From positions 33,581,180 to 33,645,179 of the forward strand of contig CM067066.1 of assembly GCA_033980235.1 (NCBI GenBank): a stretch of 64,000 bases of DNA, written 5' to 3'. The notes below the pieces were generated by a model. That model was not told the origin of the DNA, searched no databases, and worked only from the letters and a program-made list of their open reading frames with translations. Within the stretch, counting starts at the first letter, position 1. Every line of letters starts with the position of its first letter. The stretch is from Diadema setosum (taxonomy: Eukaryota > Echinodermata > Echinoidea > Diadematoida > Diadematidae). The translations under genes and the position numbers were made by a program. Positions 1-12,351 of the stretch are shown here, one piece after another.

Positions 1-130
1 AAGGGGTGTGGTTACAATCCATGCGCATGATTTGTCATTCTGTTTGGAGTATTGCACATGGTATGTGTGTTGAGTGCATCAAAGGAATGTTACCATGAGG
101 GCGTCTTAACAGAAGGGTTGTCAGGGTAAT

Positions 131-359
131 TACTGTATACGCCATATATTTCGCGAATCGGGAATTCCCAACGATTTCGCAGGTGGTCAAATTCGCGATC
201 GTGGAGTCGTGTACTGAACGAAGAAAGTGTACATGCGTACATCACATCCACATTTGGATCAGAGTCAATATTTTCACGTGTCTTTAATTTCGCGAATAGC
301 ACTTGACTCACGAAATTCGCGAAAATAAAAACCTTGCGAAATATTCGGCGTATACAGTA
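131..359. mobile_element. MITE with TACTGTATACGCC ends
   Basis: The first bases (tactgtatacgcc) are the reverse complement of the last (ggcgtatacagta). The interior is full of TTCGCGAA-type motifs. No coding capacity. It belongs to the same loose group as the elements at 4173, 4852, 11463 and 16588. Confidence 0.7.
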
Positions 360-599
360 CCCAAGCTGGTTAGGGCAGAATTTGCCAAATGTTACGACAG
401 CGTCTGAGCAACATTTTGCAGAAACTGTTTAATTAACAGGCAGGGTAAAAAAAAAGATTGCCTGGGCGTTGTTGTGGTAATTCTAATTTGAAAGGCTGGG
501 TTAAAACAGGGTTTGGACACCCTATGAGGCTGAGGTGTTAAAAAAAAAAAAAAAAATGTATCAAGGCCCATTATGTTAAAAACACCAATCTTAATGGTA

Positions 600-770
600 C
601 TTTAAAAAGGTATTGTTTACCACTAGGGGCAGTGATTCAAACAATTTTCAAGTTATCACATTTGATGCATATGTGTAGGTCACTTGGATTGAATCACAAA
701 ACATCCTACCACCAAAAAAAATGCAATAAAGCCTGTATTAAAATATAAGAATATCACAATTTTTCTTGAT
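600..770. repeat. dispersed repeat, copy also at about 20690-20860 and 40910-41080
   Basis: Contains GGTATTGTTTACC and TCACAAAACATCCTACCA. The same sequence is found inverted near 20.74-20.85 kb (taggatgttttgtga) and 40.99-41.08 kb (tagaatgttttgtga, ggtaaacgatacc). Ends are not defined. Confidence 0.55.
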
Positions 771-1685
771 AAACCATAGCTGTAGATGATTTATTATAGA
801 AACAATTTTATCATAATTATTGTTCATACTGATTAACATTTTTACATTGGTTGTTTCTATTCCTACTTCAAATTCATCATTCTTTTGAAGTACTAAGGCT
901 GGGTTTGTGTTTCATCTGCAAATGGCAAATAATGCCTTTGAAAGTGGCCATCACACCTTCACAAATCTCACATTATGCTATGATGTGTGCGTGATTTCAG
1001 TGTGAAGTGGGTCCAAAACATCACCAAGATCTTTAGGTATCAAGTGAGAAAAAAAAAAAAAAATTAATTTCAGGTTTGAATTTGACCCTCAGCATCACTC
1101 AATTGGCTAAACACACTCTGCTTGGAATGGTTTCTTCCAGCCTTATCTCTTCATAAGGGCATAATTAGTGCATGTTTAGGAGGTTTCTTGCAAATACTGA
1201 TAATCTGCCTACAACTTTATACACTGTATGACTCTCTCCCCATGCTTTTGAAATTGCACTCTTCCACCAAACTGAAAATGGGACTATTTTCATCTCCGTA
1301 TGACAGCTGCTGTGGTTCTGAGGTTTGGCAGGGGAGTAATAGGCATCCACACTCTGCTTTTAAAATGTGTAGTTCAAATACTGTAGCCTGCAGCAGCAGC
1401 ACTTTTACTACTTGTACTTGAAGCCAAGCTCATGCACAGTGCAAAAATAAGAATATGGACTTCAAATCAAGAAGAATAAAGAGCACTGTCATGTCAATCA
1501 GCTGATGCAAAGCAAGGATTCTGACAAATCTGATGACTTTCATACTTCCACTTTTATATACGTTTTTAAAGGATTAAAACAAACATAAGATCTCAGTCAC
1601 GGTCTGCTGCAAATATATTATGCATTATTCACCGGCACACAGAATCTCTGATGACTTATCAAAGAAACTTAAAAATAAAGCTCAC

Positions 1686-1834
1686 TAACTGTTGCAACAA
1701 CTGTTCTAAGATCAGCATGCGGTGAAGGTCATGGAAGGTTGCAGTGCAATCAGCAACAGTAATATCAGAACTATAGCCACACAGTTCTTCATTCAGAGTC
1801 CAAGAGTGTTTGCGATCAACACTACACCATATTT
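1686..1834 (-). CDS. candidate internal exon, unrecognised protein; gene continues off the left edge
   Basis: Acceptor with a long T tract (TTTTTAAAG), donor CAGTTA|GTGAGC, phase 1 in and 0 out. It encodes IWCSVDRKHSWTLNEELCGY, then SSDITVADCTATFHDLHRML and ILEQLLQQL. The split GAA codon joins it to the 6.7-kb exon. The ending looks like a leucine-rich helix. No later exon is seen in the first 1.68 kb, so the rest lies outside the window. Confidence 0.65.
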
Positions 1835-2020
1835 CTTTAAAAAAAAAAAGAAAAGAACCACCAGAGTTTGGGCAATAATGTAGCACTTGCTGTATTACAG
1901 TGAAGCTGATGAATTCATCATGAAGTATGGTAAAGCAAGACTTCTCCCATCTTATACTGTGTAATAACTATAAATGGCAGAGGCATTCCATAAATCTGAT
2001 ATACATAACCCTCCTCACCT

Positions 2021-3423
2021 ACATATGTGACCGGCGACAACGGTTTCAGGCAAAAGTCAGGAATTTTGAAAATCCATTTTTTCACTGAGTCACATTGCCC
2101 ATTTCCTAAGCTTTGCATTGATATAAAACAGTTGCATTCTTTGGCACCATAAGTGGGCATGGAAAGCGATATAAAATGCACTTTTTAAGTTGTCAGCCTG
2201 ACAAAATTACGAGAAAATGGGCTTTAAAGATTCACCTCTTTCTCAAAGACAATGTCCGAGCGGTGATGCGAGGTGAGAATCACCCATCCGTACGATGGTG
2301 CCAATCGATGTTAAGCTCCGCCTCTAGCAACCACATCGCCTTCTGATTGGCTTACTGAGAGAGTCAAATTTCCCGCGCACCCTTCCTATGGAGAGCCGAA
2401 AAACAATGCGGTTTGCTCGGGTTTGTTTACCATTACGTCTTTCAAGATGGCGGATACGATAATTGCACGTATGGTGTACATGTGTATGGGTGCACGCATT
2501 ACGCAATGGCATCCACACGCCATGACCATGTGCATGTAACAGGAGCGGGTGGCGAATCCACACATTTACAAATCGCGTTTTCATTGTTGTTGATTTGACT
2601 TTATCATTGGCAACCCTTTTGTAGCCAGAAAATTCCAGTGCTGGCAAAGATCACGCTTCCTGTTTGTTTTGCTTTTACAAGCCGTGCATATGTTGCCTTG
2701 TTCGGTGGTGTTAATTATAATTAAAACAAACAAACAAACACGACTCATTAGTTTCGTGCGATCTTGATGTGTAGTATTTGAATAAAACTGGTTTCATGTG
2801 ACCTTTCCTTTCCTCTCATCTACCTTCCCTTGAGTCAGTCTGCTGTCATAATTTTTACTACATGTACAAGTAGACTATTGTTTTTTTCTTTTCACACGAC
2901 TATGTCGTGCTAAACGATATTTGTTTCACTTCCGTTGTCGAAAATTGCGGTAAAATAGTTTCGATAGAAAGCCAAACGAAGAGCACGTACTACAGCGTAT
3001 AAACCACTATAGCAAGAACAATGGAGCATGTAATCATGCACGCGTGACGTGGACAAAGCATTCCCCAAACGCTGCAACTGGTGTCTCCCAAAGCCGAATT
3101 ATGTAAATGTATGCGACGCACCAGCCAATCGCATGCGAGACCTTGCGCCGTAGCAAGGCTGGGGATATTGGCGCGGCGTTCGAAAGAAGCTCGAGACTGA
3201 CGAATGCGATCCAACATAGGGTGCTTAAAATTCCATTTTCGATAGGAAAAACGTAGTCTTATGCTATGAAATTTAGTGTAGATGTAGAAAACATATCACA
3301 GATTCGATTTCTGCAAAAAAAAAAATAAATCCACAAAAATAATGGTAAAGATCTTTGTACCCCGCCTAGGAGGGAATTTGCTCTTGCGACTTTTGCCTGA
3401 AACCATTGTCGCGGGTCACATAT
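2021..3423. mobile_element. 1.4-kb element with ACATATGTGACC inverted ends
   Basis: ACATATGTGACCGGCGACAA at the left and its near-complement (GCGGGTCACATATGT) at the right; the match continues inward through GGTTTCAGGCAAAAGTC. The interior is unusually CpG-rich for this region (about 2260-3230). It contains AAGATGGCGGATACG at 2443, a YY1-like start-site motif. Open frames inside are not protein-like. It is either a DNA transposon or an inverted-repeat-flanked CpG island. Confidence 0.55.
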
Positions 3424-4172
3424 GTATCTGAAATGTTATCATCTCTCTCACATACACACACACATGCACGTGTGCTCCTGCACACATGTCACACCATACG
3501 CATCTATACAGCAAGCTGAAATGGTATCAGCCAAAATGCATGCCTTGTCCTTGTGTGCTTGCAGTCAACCAGCCTTGATGGACATAAATTATTCCTTCCC
3601 TCTCTCTCTCTCACTTTCATCTATCCTCCTATTACTGTATATATCCATTCATCAATCTAACCATCCCTGCCTTTCCCTCTCCCATCCCACAGCTCCCTAC
3701 TGCTTGAGTAAGGGGGGAAAAAAATCAGTACGTATGTCATTTTCCAAGAAACTGCCAGGGACCCTGAATCCCTTGATTGGATGGAGTGTGCACGAGACTC
3801 TAGAGGGAATGGAGGGCACATTGCAGAGGCTTTCTCCCTACTATGTGTGCATCCCAACATCACATTTGTCCTTTATTACCCCCCCCCCCCCAGCCATGTG
3901 CATTTTATCAAGCAACTAATAGAAGGGTCAAAATCCTGGGTTATAACATGGCTGCCAACATTACTACCCAGCTGGTCAAGATTCCATGTGTTGGATAACA
4001 ACAACAACAACACATAATTTTGCCTGCAAACATATCTATGCATTGCACAGTTGTCCACACTTCACATATCACCACTTTACACCTCTCAATGTAAATGATT
4101 GTATGATTTGACAAATTAAAACTCCAAAAAGATGACAGTATTATAAAGAAGAGTTGACTGAAATATATCAAC
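3424..4172. other. low-complexity region, no gene seen
   Basis: CA, CTCT and C-rich tracts and an AAC microsatellite (about 3997-4012). The 165-codon open frame at 3422-3919 is built from these and carries no recognisable protein. Confidence 0.5.
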
Positions 4173-4383
4173 TACTGTAAAACGAGAAATGTTCGCGTGC
4201 ATTTTAATTTCGCGAATTTCGCGAGCTCGAAGATTCGCGAAATTAAAATGCACGCGAAAGTTCTTTTCTACACTATATGCATTGAATACCAGTTCCAGTT
4301 CGCGAAAATTTCATGCCGCTAAAAAGGCCGTCGGCTCCAATTCGCGAAAAATTCATGCCGCGAATATATCATGTTTTACAGTA
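4173..4383. mobile_element. MITE, TACTGTAAAAC ends, cgcgaa-rich
   Basis: Begins tactgtaaaac and ends gttttacagta. Inside are two hairpins built from ATTTCGCGAA and TTCATGCCGCGAA motifs. 211 bp, non-coding. A second copy is at 11463-11680. Confidence 0.8.
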
Positions 4384-4851
4384 TGTGTTTCTTGTGTGTG
4401 TTTCCACTTTACAGTCATTCTCAATTTTGAACAGTTTCATATTACAAGGCCTGTGCCACTGGATAAATTCCAATCATCGCATTCAGAATTGAGTGTTTTG
4501 ATATTGAGCACTGAAACCAAATAATTGCTTCTACGAGATGAAAACAAGAAATAGTGTTATGAAGTGAATCCACATGGTTACCCTTTGCAACTTGTTCCCC
4601 TGATGTACGAAATGATACACATAACCATCAATATTTAGTGGGATTTTCAGTTTGATTTTGGTAATGAATTCAACTGCAGGAAATTATACTCTTACCAACA
4701 AATTCTTCAGCTGTAGTAGTGACTTTGCAGCAACAATTTCTGGAAGGAAAAGTATACACTATAGCTAACAAAAGCGAAAGAAAATTACCTTGAGTCACAT
4801 TTTCTCAAATCTTTGCAGAACAAACAATTGGAAGAGCTACAAAACAACACA

Positions 4852-5082
4852 TCTGTATAAGCTGTTATATTTGCGTACACACATTTTCGAGCATGACGAG
4901 GTCACAAACACTTTTGCGAGATTTTGTTTTCGTGACTTGACACCGAGGCTATCACACGTGCACTATCACAGTATTTTAAGTGTGTGCCGACAGTTTTACG
5001 CGTTGTTAAATTTGTGATCCAACAGTGATTAGCGAAATTCGCGAAAATTAAACCCTTGCGAAAATAACAGCTTATACAGTAT
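4852..5082. mobile_element. MITE with CTGTATAAGCTGTTAT ends
   Basis: The left end ctgtataagctgttat is mirrored by ataacagcttatacag at the right; the interior includes gcgaaattcgcgaaaatta. Non-coding; related in style to the other cgcgaa MITEs. Confidence 0.7.
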
Positions 5083-5640
5083 ACCATAAGTGCCTGACTT
5101 CCCAGCATGGCATCTCCAGAAGACATCTGAAAAGTTTGGACAGAAGTATTACATAATGTACGTATAAGGTACATCAATGTGCATCACAGCCTGCATGAAG
5201 ACTGTAGCATGATTTGAATCTATGTACAACCAAAGAAAAGAGAAATGATAGCCTCACATGAAGTATGGGCAAATTGAAGGAATCCCAATACAATTGAACA
5301 ACAACAACAACAACATAGATCTACCATGAAAGTACAACAGGCAGAAAGAATTGAAGTATCATTGCGGCTTCTCTGAGCAGGATCTTTTTTGTTCAGAAAG
5401 CAGGAAGTGTATCATAATTTCCTGATTATGACCAAGTGGGATGTCAATATTTCCGGTAGGTAAAAGATGATGTCAATATTTCCTGAGGGAAATAAAGACA
5501 AAAAAAGACAGACTGATGATTATTCATCAAAAACCCAAGTGAGGAAGTTGGGAAGCCCAGCAACCCTATATCATATAATTATGATACAAGGGTATACATT
5601 GTGTACTATTTATTCACAGCACCATGATGATCAGCCTCTT

Positions 5641-6207
5641 TTAAAGGACAAGTTCGCCTTCATTAACATAAGGATTGAGAGAATGCAGCAATATTAGTAG
5701 AACACATCAGTGAAAGTTTGGGGATAATTGGACAATTGATGCAAAAGTTATGAATTTTTAAAACTTTTGTGTTGGAATTGCTGGATGAGGAGACTACTAA
5801 GGCCCGTGATGTCATATGAGTACAACAGTATAAAGAAAATGTAAAGAAAATTCAACATATTTTCACTTTTTTCGCATAATAAAAGAGCACTTGACTTGCC
5901 TCTTTCTAAAGGCAATGGGAATAATATTACCCATAACATATGTCAGTAATGAGTCAAGGGAATGTGCACTTTTTTCAAAAGATAAAATTTTGTGAAATTC
6001 TCTTTATATTTTCCTTATATTGTTGTACGCATGTGACATCATACACTGTAGTAGTCTTCTCATCCAGCGGTGACTGCACAAACACTTCAAAAATTCATAA
6101 CTTTTGAACGGCTTGTCTGATTTTCCTCAAACTTTCAATGATGTGTTCTACTAATATTGCTACATTCTCTCAATCCTTATGTTAATGAAGGTGAACTTGT
6201 CCTTTAA
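5641..6207. mobile_element. MITE with TTAAAGGACAAGTTC ends (copy 1)
   Basis: The outer 120 bases on each side are inverted copies (aaaggacaagttcgccttca / gaaggtgaacttgtccttt; aacacatcagtgaaagttt / aaactttcaatgatgtgtt). 567 bp, non-coding. The second copy is at 29378-29938. Confidence 0.8.
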
Positions 6208-6350
6208 GGTAGAATGAGCACTTTATAAGAGTCCACTTTTATTGTTGGTACTGTTTTTATTACAAACAATCTGAGAATATATGAAAAAAAAATTAACATT
6301 AATAACATCTATTACAATGACTACATCACTTCAAACTAAGTTTCATCTAT

Positions 6351-6442
6351 TTAAGCCCGCAGCACACTATACGACTCATGACTATACAACTGACAGAAGT
6401 CTGTCATATAGTTGTGAGTCGTATAGTGTGCGGCGGGCTTAA
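6351..6442. repeat. short near-perfect palindrome
   Basis: TTAAGCCCGC...actatacgactca is mirrored by tgagtcgtatagt...GCGGGCTTAA around a short centre. The arms are about 42 bases with few mismatches. Probably a minimal MITE in an intron of the left-hand gene. Confidence 0.75.
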
Positions 6443-6548
6443 GAGGTTGGGAAACGGCCATAAAATAGTATATCAATAACAAATGACACAAAAGCCATGA
6501 TTTTGAGGTTCAGCATCTGATATGGCATTCTACACAAACATTTAACAC

Positions 6549-6694
6549 CATTACATCGAGCAAACTTGAAGCAGCAGAATATGCCCACTGAAATTCTTGT
6601 GATATCAGCAATAATATGCCTTGATGTCACCCCAGTGCAGGCAGGCAAACCCTCTATATCTGAAGCATTCCCATCATTAAAGACAGGTGCACCT
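6549..6694 (-). CDS. candidate internal exon, unrecognised protein
   Basis: From acceptor GCTGTATCAG to donor AATG|GTGTTA (phase 2 in, 1 out). It encodes GAPVFNDGNASDIEGLPACT, then GVTSRHIIADITRISVGIFC. The donor is weak; the alternative donor 6 bases earlier would create a stop on joining to the 1.8-kb exon. The phase matches its neighbours on both sides, and composition is clearly protein-like. Confidence 0.6.
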
Positions 6695-7204
6695 CTGATA
6701 CAGCATAGATCAGTCCAACAGGACTTTCACACACTTCAACGATGCACACATATATCTGCAAGACGGTCTAGCAAGCAATATTTGGTGTATGCCTTTAGCA
6801 ATTAGGACCCAGCAATATGTGGCATGGCAGGGTGGGCACAGGTAAGAGATGACTCGCAAAACATCCCTTTATGCGCTGGAGAGAGGCCCAACCTTGCGTT
6901 TTATGATTCGCAGAAAAAAGTGCTGGTAGATCTCTCAGATCAAGCATTCATCAACATTTGGCCTGGACACCAGATAAACTGCATAAATACCACACTCGCG
7001 TGAAGATGACTATAAGGGAGATACTACAGACATGAATGTCAATGCACACAGCCTATTCGAATGAAAATAAAGAATGAACGAAAAAGGTTATTAGGGCAAA
7101 GGGGTGAAGATGTACTACATGTATGAAAGATTTTTATCAGTTGCCTCCCTCTGTAGAAATATATGTGTAAGATCACAACTACTGATCGACATTTAACAAA
7201 CATT

Positions 7205-7295
7205 GTTGAAAAAAGGAACCAGCGGGATTCGAACCTGTCATCTATTGTTTCTGCTTTCCGGGCAGCGACACTACCACCAGGCTATCCTTAGTTGC
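7205..7295 (-). mobile_element. tRNA-derived SINE fragment
   Basis: On the minus strand TAGCCTGGTGGTAGTG resembles a pol III A box. GGTTCGAATCC about 40 bases on is a canonical B box, but the sequence does not fold into a complete tRNA. Other copies with the same promoter style are at 49020-49440 and 58315-58410. Confidence 0.65.
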
Positions 7296-7867
7296 AGGCA
7301 GTGACACAATGAACTTGGAACAAATACCCACGCTCTGAAACTGATAAAACTGATAAAAATCTTTCATAGCATATGTAATTCAATGTTTTGTTTTGCTTTT
7401 TAATTATATATGGCCAAACATGCCCCCCTATATTAGTTTGCACTTTGCCCAAAGCATACACAATCACAATTACCATTATCGCTACAACTAAGTCCTCCAT
7501 ACCTTAGAGGGCAATGTATGCTAAGGAAAATTCATATTTCAGGGACAGGCTGATACAAACACAACATATAGCATCAGGGTTTTGAGGGAAATCTGATTAC
7601 CATGAAATTTCTAACCATATAAAAGTCAGCGAGTGAGTTATCTGATACATCACTCAATGGGTACCTCACAATATTCAGCCGACTCAATCACCTAACTGGG
7701 ACAGTTACAGTTTAGGCAAGCTTGTGATTTGCATTGTGTATAACATGCAATTTCACTTACTTTGTATTTTTGATAAGAAAACAAAAGGATTCTTAATTAT
7801 TTTACTACAAAATTTGAATGCCTACAGTGTATTCAGGGTACTCAGTGCTACTACGCATCGTTCAATA

Positions 7868-8638
7868 CCAGGGGCCGTATTCTGAGAGCTGATTAAGTGT
7901 CTGATTAGCACTTAATTACCGAATTGGTATTCTGAGAGCATGATTAAGTAGGGGGTATATTAACTACCATAGCAACAAGCGTTTTGGCGGGAAAGACTTA
8001 CGCGTTTGCGCGTATCAATGCGCGTGCACCTCTGAGAGGACTTAATCACAGAGTTAATTACGAATCGGTATTCTGAGGGTGTAATTAAGTATGAAAGTTA
8101 ATGGAAAACTTAATGATACCAAAGAGTGTCATTTACTACTCCGATATCACGCAATACATCGTGTTTTCTCTGCCACAACGATGCTTACCGTCTTCGGTAA
8201 CCGAGGAGCGGTTGAATGTTGTTATCGTGGTATCCGTAGAATTCAGAGAAAAAAAGAAATATAGCCGATCTTCGAGGAATTTTGTCATTTTATGTGAGCA
8301 AAGAGGTTGAGATCTTCGCGTGCGTAGGTGAGGGGTTGTAATCAAATACCGGAGTGTGCGCACGGAGCTCTTGGGTTGTAATTACAGGGGGCGTGGAGGA
8401 GCGCGCATTGAGGGCATATTTGCGCGTGTAATCATCATTTTGGCTTCTAACAACGCGTCTGATTGGATGGAATAACAATTAGATGGGAGGGACCTAAGAT
8501 AATTACAGGGGACTTAATCATACCTTAATTACGTCCTCAGAATACCGATTTTGCCCATGATTAAGGGGTAATTAACTTCACTACTTAATCACGAAGTTAA
8601 TTACAGACTTAATTACGACCTCAGAATACCACCCCAGG
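7868..8638. mobile_element. element with CCRGGGG..GTATTCTGAG inverted ends
   Basis: Left ccaggggccgtattctgag and right ctcagaataccaccccagg are inverted copies. The motif TATTCTGAG plus TTAATTAAG recurs several times inside in both orientations near each end. The central part is CpG-rich. No coding capacity. Confidence 0.65.
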
Positions 8639-9082
8639 AAATTTCAATTCTTCATTTATATTCAAGAAAATCATTTGACTCTCACGTGTACAAAGAATAT
8701 GAAATAATGTGTATGACATTAGGTGACTGAGATGTTTCAGACAGACTGAAAAAAAAAAAAAATTGTTGAATGTCCTATTCTGTGTGAGAAGTCAATGTCT
8801 CTTTGGTTTTTTACCAATGTCATCTGCCAAGGTAGAATTCTTGCTGCAGCGAATTTCTGCACTAGGCATACAAACCTGTGTCTTGCAGTACACATACAAT
8901 GTATTGTAGATCTCAGAGTGTAGACAAGGAAATCTATGAAAAGACCTAATAGACTGTGCCAAAATGGTCAATGCGTCTGTTTCACTGACAAATCTTGTGA
9001 TTATTGGTTATTCAACAGGGATGTACATGTACTGCACTGTATATGAAGAAAGAGACAGAAAGAGATCTACTGTACATAAAGG

Positions 9083-9100
9083 GGGGGGGGGGGGGGGGGT
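9083..9100. repeat. poly(G) tract
   Basis: Run of 18 G. The window holds several such G/C runs, for example 10817, 41201, 57452, 57480 and 61026. Confidence 0.9.
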
Positions 9101-9117
9101 CCACTGTGACATTAGTC

Positions 9118-9524
9118 AGGGCTTGACACTAACGGTGGCCCGGTGGCCCGGGGCCACCAAAAATTAAAGTCGGGCCACCAAATTTCAAAAAAAGGCAAAT
9201 TTGGTGGCCCTCTTCGGGCCACCAAAATTTTTTGAAAAGTATGTCAATAATTTCGTAACTTTTTGCGCCGGAAATTAGCAGTTAAATTTGTTCAAAGGAT
9301 GGATGAAAAGGACTGAATGAATGCCTGAGAGTGAGTGTTGCAAGTCTTCTAATTCTTACTATCATAAATCTTAAATATTTGACTCATAAAAGCAGAACTT
9401 TTATTGTTTTTATTGGGTTTTTTTTTCGGGACACCAAATTTTTCTCTCGGGCCACCAAAAATTTGATATTTAGGATTTTGGTGGCCCCATCGGGCCACCA
9501 GACAAAAAAGTTAGTGCCGAGCCA
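9118..9524. mobile_element. element with GGGCTTGACACTAAC ends
   Basis: gggcttgacactaac at the left is matched by gttagtgccgagcc at the right. The sub-terminal GGGCCACCA / TGGTGGCCC motif repeats on both sides. About 0.4 kb, non-coding. The AAAC microsatellite at 9616-9655 lies just outside. Confidence 0.6.
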
Positions 9525-9615
9525 TGCATTAGTGTACATGTACACTGTATGTATATGCCATGTGTGAGTACTCCAAACCACATGGAACCCTTATTCCCCC
9601 CCCCAAAAAAAAAAA

Positions 9616-9655
9616 ACAAAAACAAACAAACAAACAAACAAACAAACAAACAACA
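9616..9655. repeat. (AAAC)n microsatellite
   Basis: About eight uninterrupted CAAA units. Confidence 0.9.
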
Positions 9656-10250
9656 AAAACACTTGTACACTGTCATAGATATACCTGTTGTACAGTAGAC
9701 ACATCATACCCATGTAGAAACAGCCCTGGTGCAGGAAGTTGTTTATTCCAAACCTCAATATGAATGATAATCACATCCACACTGCTTCGTGCTAAAAGAC
9801 ATCCAAAGTACAGTATGCTCCAGTGTATGAGACACTGCTATCAAAAGGAATTTTAGTCGTGTTCTTCATGTCATCTTGCAAATTTGTTTTCCATTTTTTT
9901 CTCTTTTGTTCGGGGTGAGGGGGGTGTAGAATCCTACATGTACGTTATGTACATCTTTTGTACCTTTTAGAACCCTTTTTCGACTGACCCTCACAGCAGA
10001 AATTGTAGTTTTGACACTGAATGTAACATGTTCTACAACAAATACCTGAAGATGTGGAATACCTTTTCATCTTTCTCCTCATACAGTAGGCCTATATAAA
10101 AATACATAAATGATAAATACTGCAAACATATATCTCATACATGTATGCATTAGAACATGCCTACATTATGTGTTCTCACTGAAACATCATGGAAAATACT
10201 GAAGAAATTGTGTAAACTACATGTATGAATAGGTGCAAAATTGATACTAC

Positions 10251-10424
10251 CTTGTGACAAGAAAATTTCTTAGTTTGCAGCATGTGTTTGCAAGGCTACC
10301 TACTAGTGTATTTTCAGTCTTCACACCAGGATCTTCATGTTCTACAAGTTCACAAAGATAGAATGGAAAAGTATTGGAAAAAATGACAGTCACAAATTTC
10401 AGAATCACAAAATATAAAAGGATA
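10251..10424 (-). CDS. candidate internal exon, unrecognised protein
   Basis: Open from acceptor GTGGCAAG to donor CACAAG|GTAGTA (phase 2 to 2). It encodes a hydrophobic helix ILLYFVILKFVTVIF followed by YLCELVEHEDPGVKTENTLV and SLANTCCKLRNFLVT. An alternative acceptor (CTTGTAG) would start it at 10341. The hydrophobic/charged alternation again suggests an alpha-solenoid protein. It joins the 6.7-kb exon in frame as LVT-R-GAPVFNDG. Confidence 0.6.
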
Positions 10425-10584
10425 CTTGCCACAGAAAATTTTGACATATCCTCAAAAATTACAAGCCCCCTCTCAAATCTATGTATCTTTCAGGAGGCGT
10501 TCTGAGATTAATGTACCAACCCACATGACTAAAATATGGCCCAGAGACTCACTTTCTTGGAAGCAGCGAGCATTAAGAGCTCAC

Positions 10585-10621
10585 TCGCCATAATCTGCCT
10601 TTACGCTCACAAGGCACCATC
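10585..10621 (-). CDS. possible microexon, unrecognised protein
   Basis: A 37-base stretch between AATAACAG and GTGAGC encodes WCLVSVKADYG. Its phase-2 end would join the next exon (10424-10251) as ADYG-D-ILLYF. It was picked mainly because of this phase fit, so treat it as tentative. Confidence 0.3.
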
Positions 10622-11462
10622 CTGTTATTAACAAAATACTCTATAGACAGAAGGCACAAGACACAGGAATCTATGGCCTCTAAACATGAACAGTCACTTC
10701 CAGAGCCTGAGCAATTCAGAGCTCTACTTTCAGTCTCACACACAATATACATAAACAAATTGCCTTGTCTGAAGCCTGGGTTTTCCTGGAAGTCCAAGCC
10801 GCAAAGTCCAAGCCGCCCCCCCCCCCCCCCACACACACACACACACACACACTTTACATGCTCGGTTTCGCTTGTGATTTATGTACCCAAGCATTGACTT
10901 GTCGCGCTACCTCTTTATGCAAGTGTGGCCCATTCTAGATATTGACACATTTCTTTGTTATTCCATTGCTCTTTCACCTTAAATGTACCTCCTTTATGTG
11001 ATATACCTTTTTGAAAGCAGGTCAAAAAATGGAAAAATGCAACAAAAACCCCCCAAAAAACTTGTGATCTTTGATGTATGAAGTAACACTCTGCACTTTC
11101 AGACAAGCGTTCTACACATGAACTTTGCACATTGATGCTCTTGAAATAATTGCATAGAAGTGCAAATGACCGATCCCCCAAGATTTCTTTGTTTTTGGAA
11201 CAACAAGCTATCTACAATCGGATGACCTTAAACATAATTCTGGGAGGGTTATAAAATGTCAGCAAATTAATTAGGCTCCCATTATATACATGTATGTATA
11301 GAGCCATACAATGTATACAGAATGCCCATTGCAACACAAAGGTATCATTCACCAAGTACAAACATGTTTTATTTGATTTAGATACTTACATGTAATCAAC
11401 ATAATCAGAAGAAGACATTCTTCCTGCAAAGCGTTTATTCAGCTATGATAGGGAAATGGATC

Positions 11463-11680
11463 TACTGTAAAATGAGGAATGTTCGCATGCATTTTAATTT
11501 CATGAGTTTCGCAAGAGCCAAGATTTGCGAAATTGAAATGCACGTGAAAGTTCTTGTCTGTACTATACATCTTGTACACAATGAATGTTAGAGGCAACTC
11601 ACAAAAATTTCATGCCGCGAAAAAGGCCATCGGCTCCCATTCATGGAAATTTCATGCCACGAAAATATTGTTTTACAGTA
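11463..11680. mobile_element. MITE, second copy of the TACTGTAAAAC family
   Basis: Begins tactgtaaaatgag and ends ttgttttacagta. It keeps ATTTCATGCCGCGAAAAAGGCC, shared with the copy at 4173, although many CG sites have become TG or CA. Confidence 0.8.
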
Positions 11681-11907
11681 GTTGACATGTCTGAATAGAC
11701 CCGATGCTCAAGATAATCAAGCAACTGATGAAATCAAGGTCAAATGCTGTTAAAATTACGTCAACACTACTCAGTGATTTTATGACAGTGCCACTATGAC
11801 ATCAACAGTATGCAACAGTGAAACGCATCATAGCTATCATACCATGAATCATAACTTAATGTTTATATTTTGCTCTTTTTTTGCAGAGATTTCTATGAAA
11901 AGAGATC

Positions 11908-12028
11908 AGGGCCCCGTTTTATCAAAAGATAAAATCGATTTTAAATCTCCTTACCACACAGTCTGCCATAGACTTACAGTTGAAATCAACTTTATAATCG
12001 ATTTTAACTCTTCATAAAACAGGGCCCA
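11908..12028. repeat. small MITE-like palindrome with GGGCCCCGTTTTAT ends
   Basis: Left agggccccgttttatcaaaag and right cttcataaaacagggccc are inverted copies. AAATCGATTTTAA is mirrored as TAATCGATTTTAA. About 120 bp. Confidence 0.7.
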
Positions 12029-12351
12029 GATGTTGTATGTTCAGATTTTGGCTTTTTCAATTTTCTCTACAACTACAGTGTATAAGAGTGCATCTCCAAC
12101 AGGTACTTACATACAGCCAAGGTAGTATATACAGTGCAAAACCTGTTTATTGCATCCTGTTCAGTTGAACTCATTACTGATTCTATGTACCCAAAACAAA
12201 GCAACACATCCGGGGAGTGTGCATTGCTGCACATGTACTGGCGTTCAAGACATCCACTAGTTTCTCTTTCATATACTATGTATGCATGACAAATATGAAT
12301 ATAACAAACCTGATTGCATTGTACATACTGAGGGCACACAAAGCTTCTTAC

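Larger units (their letters stand above)
1..1685. other. intronic/intergenic sequence with a MITE and simple repeats
   Basis: Apart from the cgcgaa MITE (131-359) and part of a dispersed repeat (about 600-770), this stretch holds poly(A) runs and no open frame with protein-like content. Confidence 0.5.

Noticed and set aside
3422..3919. 165-codon open frame, plus strand
   Set aside because: Built on CA, CTCT and homopolymer tracts; no domain, no splice context, residue content typical of low complexity.
7205..7295. Functional tRNA gene
   Set aside because: A- and B-box-like motifs are present but the acceptor and anticodon stems do not pair; it fits a SINE better.
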